DNA from: Bacteroidia bacterium | GTDB lineage: Bacteria > Bacteroidota > Bacteroidia > M30B66 | Direction of reading: 5' to 3' | DNA: 64,000 bases | NCBI GenBank assembly: GCA_018401705.1 | Contig: JAGYKL010000007.1 | Location: forward strand, 84,899-148,898 | Shown: piece by piece, positions 62,982-64,000 of the stretch | Numbering within the stretch: the first letter of the stretch is position 1 | How the letters are laid out: each line of letters opens with the position of its first letter | The notes under the pieces: model-generated | What the model saw: only the letters and a program-made list of their open reading frames with translations | Databases searched by the model: none | What the model was told of the DNA's origin: nothing | Program-made: the position numbers and the translations under genes

Positions 62982-64000
62982 ATGTCTAACGCTTCATTAA
63001 CTGACCTATCAAAGAAGATTTCAAATCTATTGAATGAATCTCGCCAGAGAGTCGTTCAAGCAGTTAATCACACGATGGTTCTTACCTACTTTGAAATTGG
63101 AAGAATGATCGTGGAAGAAGAACAAAATGGAAAGGAGCGAGCTGATTATGGAAGTCAACTATTATCAGATTTATCCAAAAGCTTAACACAAGAGTTCGGA
63201 AGAGGATTCTCAATTACGAATTTACAGCAAATGAGGATGTTCTATAACATCTATTCAAAACAACAGACACTGTCTGCTAAATCTGAAAATAGCGAGTCAT
63301 TATCTGAAAATTTCAAACTTAGTTGGTCGCACTACCTTAAATTGATGAGAATCGATGATGAACTTGAACGAAAATTCTATGAAATAGAAACACAGAAAAA
63401 CAACTGGAGTCTTAGAGAGTTGAATCGCCAATATGATTCGGCTTTATTTACAAGACTTACAATTAGTAAAGACAAGAATGAAGTATTAAGACTTTCAGAA
63501 CAAGGTCAAGTAATTGAAAAACCACAAGATGTAATTAAAGATCCGTATGTTCTTGAATTTATTGGCCTCCCCGAGCAAAACTATTTTTCAGAAAATGAAT
63601 TGGAGCAAAAACTAATTGATAAGCTAGAACATTTTCTATTGGAACTCGGGAAGGGTTTTACTTTTGTAGCAAGGCAAGACAGAATAAGCTTCGACGATAA
63701 ACACTTTAGAATTGATTTGGTGTTCTATAATCGAATTCTCAGGTGTTTCGTTCTGATAGACTTAAAAGTTGGAGAACTAAAACATCAAGACATCGGTCAA
63801 ATGCAAATGTATGTGAACTATTATGACAGAATAGTAAAACTAGAAGAAGAAAGTAAGACAATCGGAATTATACTTTGCCAGAATAAAAGTGAAGCTGTTG
63901 TAGAGTTTACATTACCTGAGAACAACACTCAAATTTTTGCAAGTAAATACCTAACTGTTTTACCGAGCAAGGAATCATTGAAGAAACTAATCGAAAATTA
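62982..64000 (+). CDS. DUF1016 (YhcG-type) PDDEXK nuclease, 3' end outside the window
   Basis: The frame is open from ATG 62982 to the right edge (339 full codons). The N-terminal helical DUF1016_N domain (about 5-170) shows ESRQRVVQAVNHTMVLTYFE, YGSQLLSDLSKSLTQEFG and SWSHYLKLMRIDD. The C-terminal nuclease core (about 190-330) has FRIDLVFYN with D245 and IDLKVGELKHQDIGQMQMYV with D260-x-K262, the PDDEXK catalytic set. The protein is nearly complete, as relatives are about 340-370 residues. Family members are common near type I restriction genes and in defence islands; their targets are not known. Confidence 0.92.
   Translation, partial: MSNASLTDLSKKISNLLNESRQRVVQAVNHTMVLTYFEIGRMIVEEEQNGKERADYGSQLLSDLSKSLTQEFGRGFSITNLQQMRMFYNIYSKQQTLSAKSENSESLSENFKLSWSHYLKLMRIDDELERKFYEIETQKNNWSLRELNRQYDSALFTRLTISKDKNEVLRLSEQGQVIEKPQDVIKDPYVLEFIGLPEQNYFSENELEQKLIDKLEHFLLELGKGFTFVARQDRISFDDKHFRIDLVFYNRILRCFVLIDLKVGELKHQDIGQMQMYVNYYDRIVKLEEESKTIGIILCQNKSEAVVEFTLPENNTQIFASKYLTVLPSKESLKKLIEN

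Overview
The window comes from the chromosome of a member of the Bacteroidota. The evidence is a low GC content, several exoproteins with type IX secretion (T9SS) sorting domains of both types A and B, a DUF4295 gene between rpmG and ftsY, a bacillithiol gene (bshC), a SusC-like plug-and-barrel receptor, and promoters of the Bacteroidota form TAnnTTTG. The genus cannot be fixed from the sequence. mqnD indicates menaquinone made by the futalosine route, and two kynurenine-pathway genes indicate tryptophan or 3-hydroxyanthranilate catabolism. No tRNA, rRNA, CRISPR array, phage or insertion sequence was seen.

Left part (1-26.3 kb): the end of a LON-domain protein, rpmB, two M1 metallopeptidases around a choice-of-anchor L exoprotein, tpx, an aminotransferase/PfkB-kinase operon, a DUF1573 protein, valS, a T9SS cargo, mqnD, a DUF952 protein, a TonB-dependent receptor, a sigma-54 activator without a DNA-binding domain, ychF, a phosphatase, an S8 protease with a T9SS tail, a thioredoxin-like protein and parE. 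These are mostly housekeeping genes mixed with secreted proteins.

Middle (26.5-38.2 kb): the most unusual region, all on the + strand. Three tandem paralogous two-gene cassettes each encode a small secreted fibronectin-III-like protein followed by a large DUF2341 + LamG protein. The third large protein has lost its T9SS tail, and a strong hairpin separates it from its small partner. Each cassette has a TTACAnATGT motif at a similar distance upstream of a putative -7 element. Directly downstream lie a seven-helix membrane protein with a degenerate kinase module, a LuxR-type response regulator, a TPR/histidine kinase split by a frameshift at a T run, and a Crp-like regulator. Together these look like an uncharacterised surface-protein module with its own control genes.

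Right part (38.2-64 kb): a DinB-like protein, a prohibitin, a split transketolase with a von Willebrand A gene inserted between its halves, an ECF sigma factor with a membrane protein and a CpxP-like protein, 3-hydroxyanthranilate dioxygenase and ACMS decarboxylase divergent from an SDR protein, Sua5, PEP carboxylase, MutS2 without Smr domain, a T9SS type-B protein, bshC, rimO, ftsY, a 51-residue DUF4295 gene, rpmG, a histidine kinase, a small lipoprotein, and a nearly complete DUF1016 (YhcG-type) nuclease running off the right edge. rpmB(+) at the left end and rpmG(-) at the right end, normally neighbours in this phylum, suggest that the roughly 60 kb between them was inverted.
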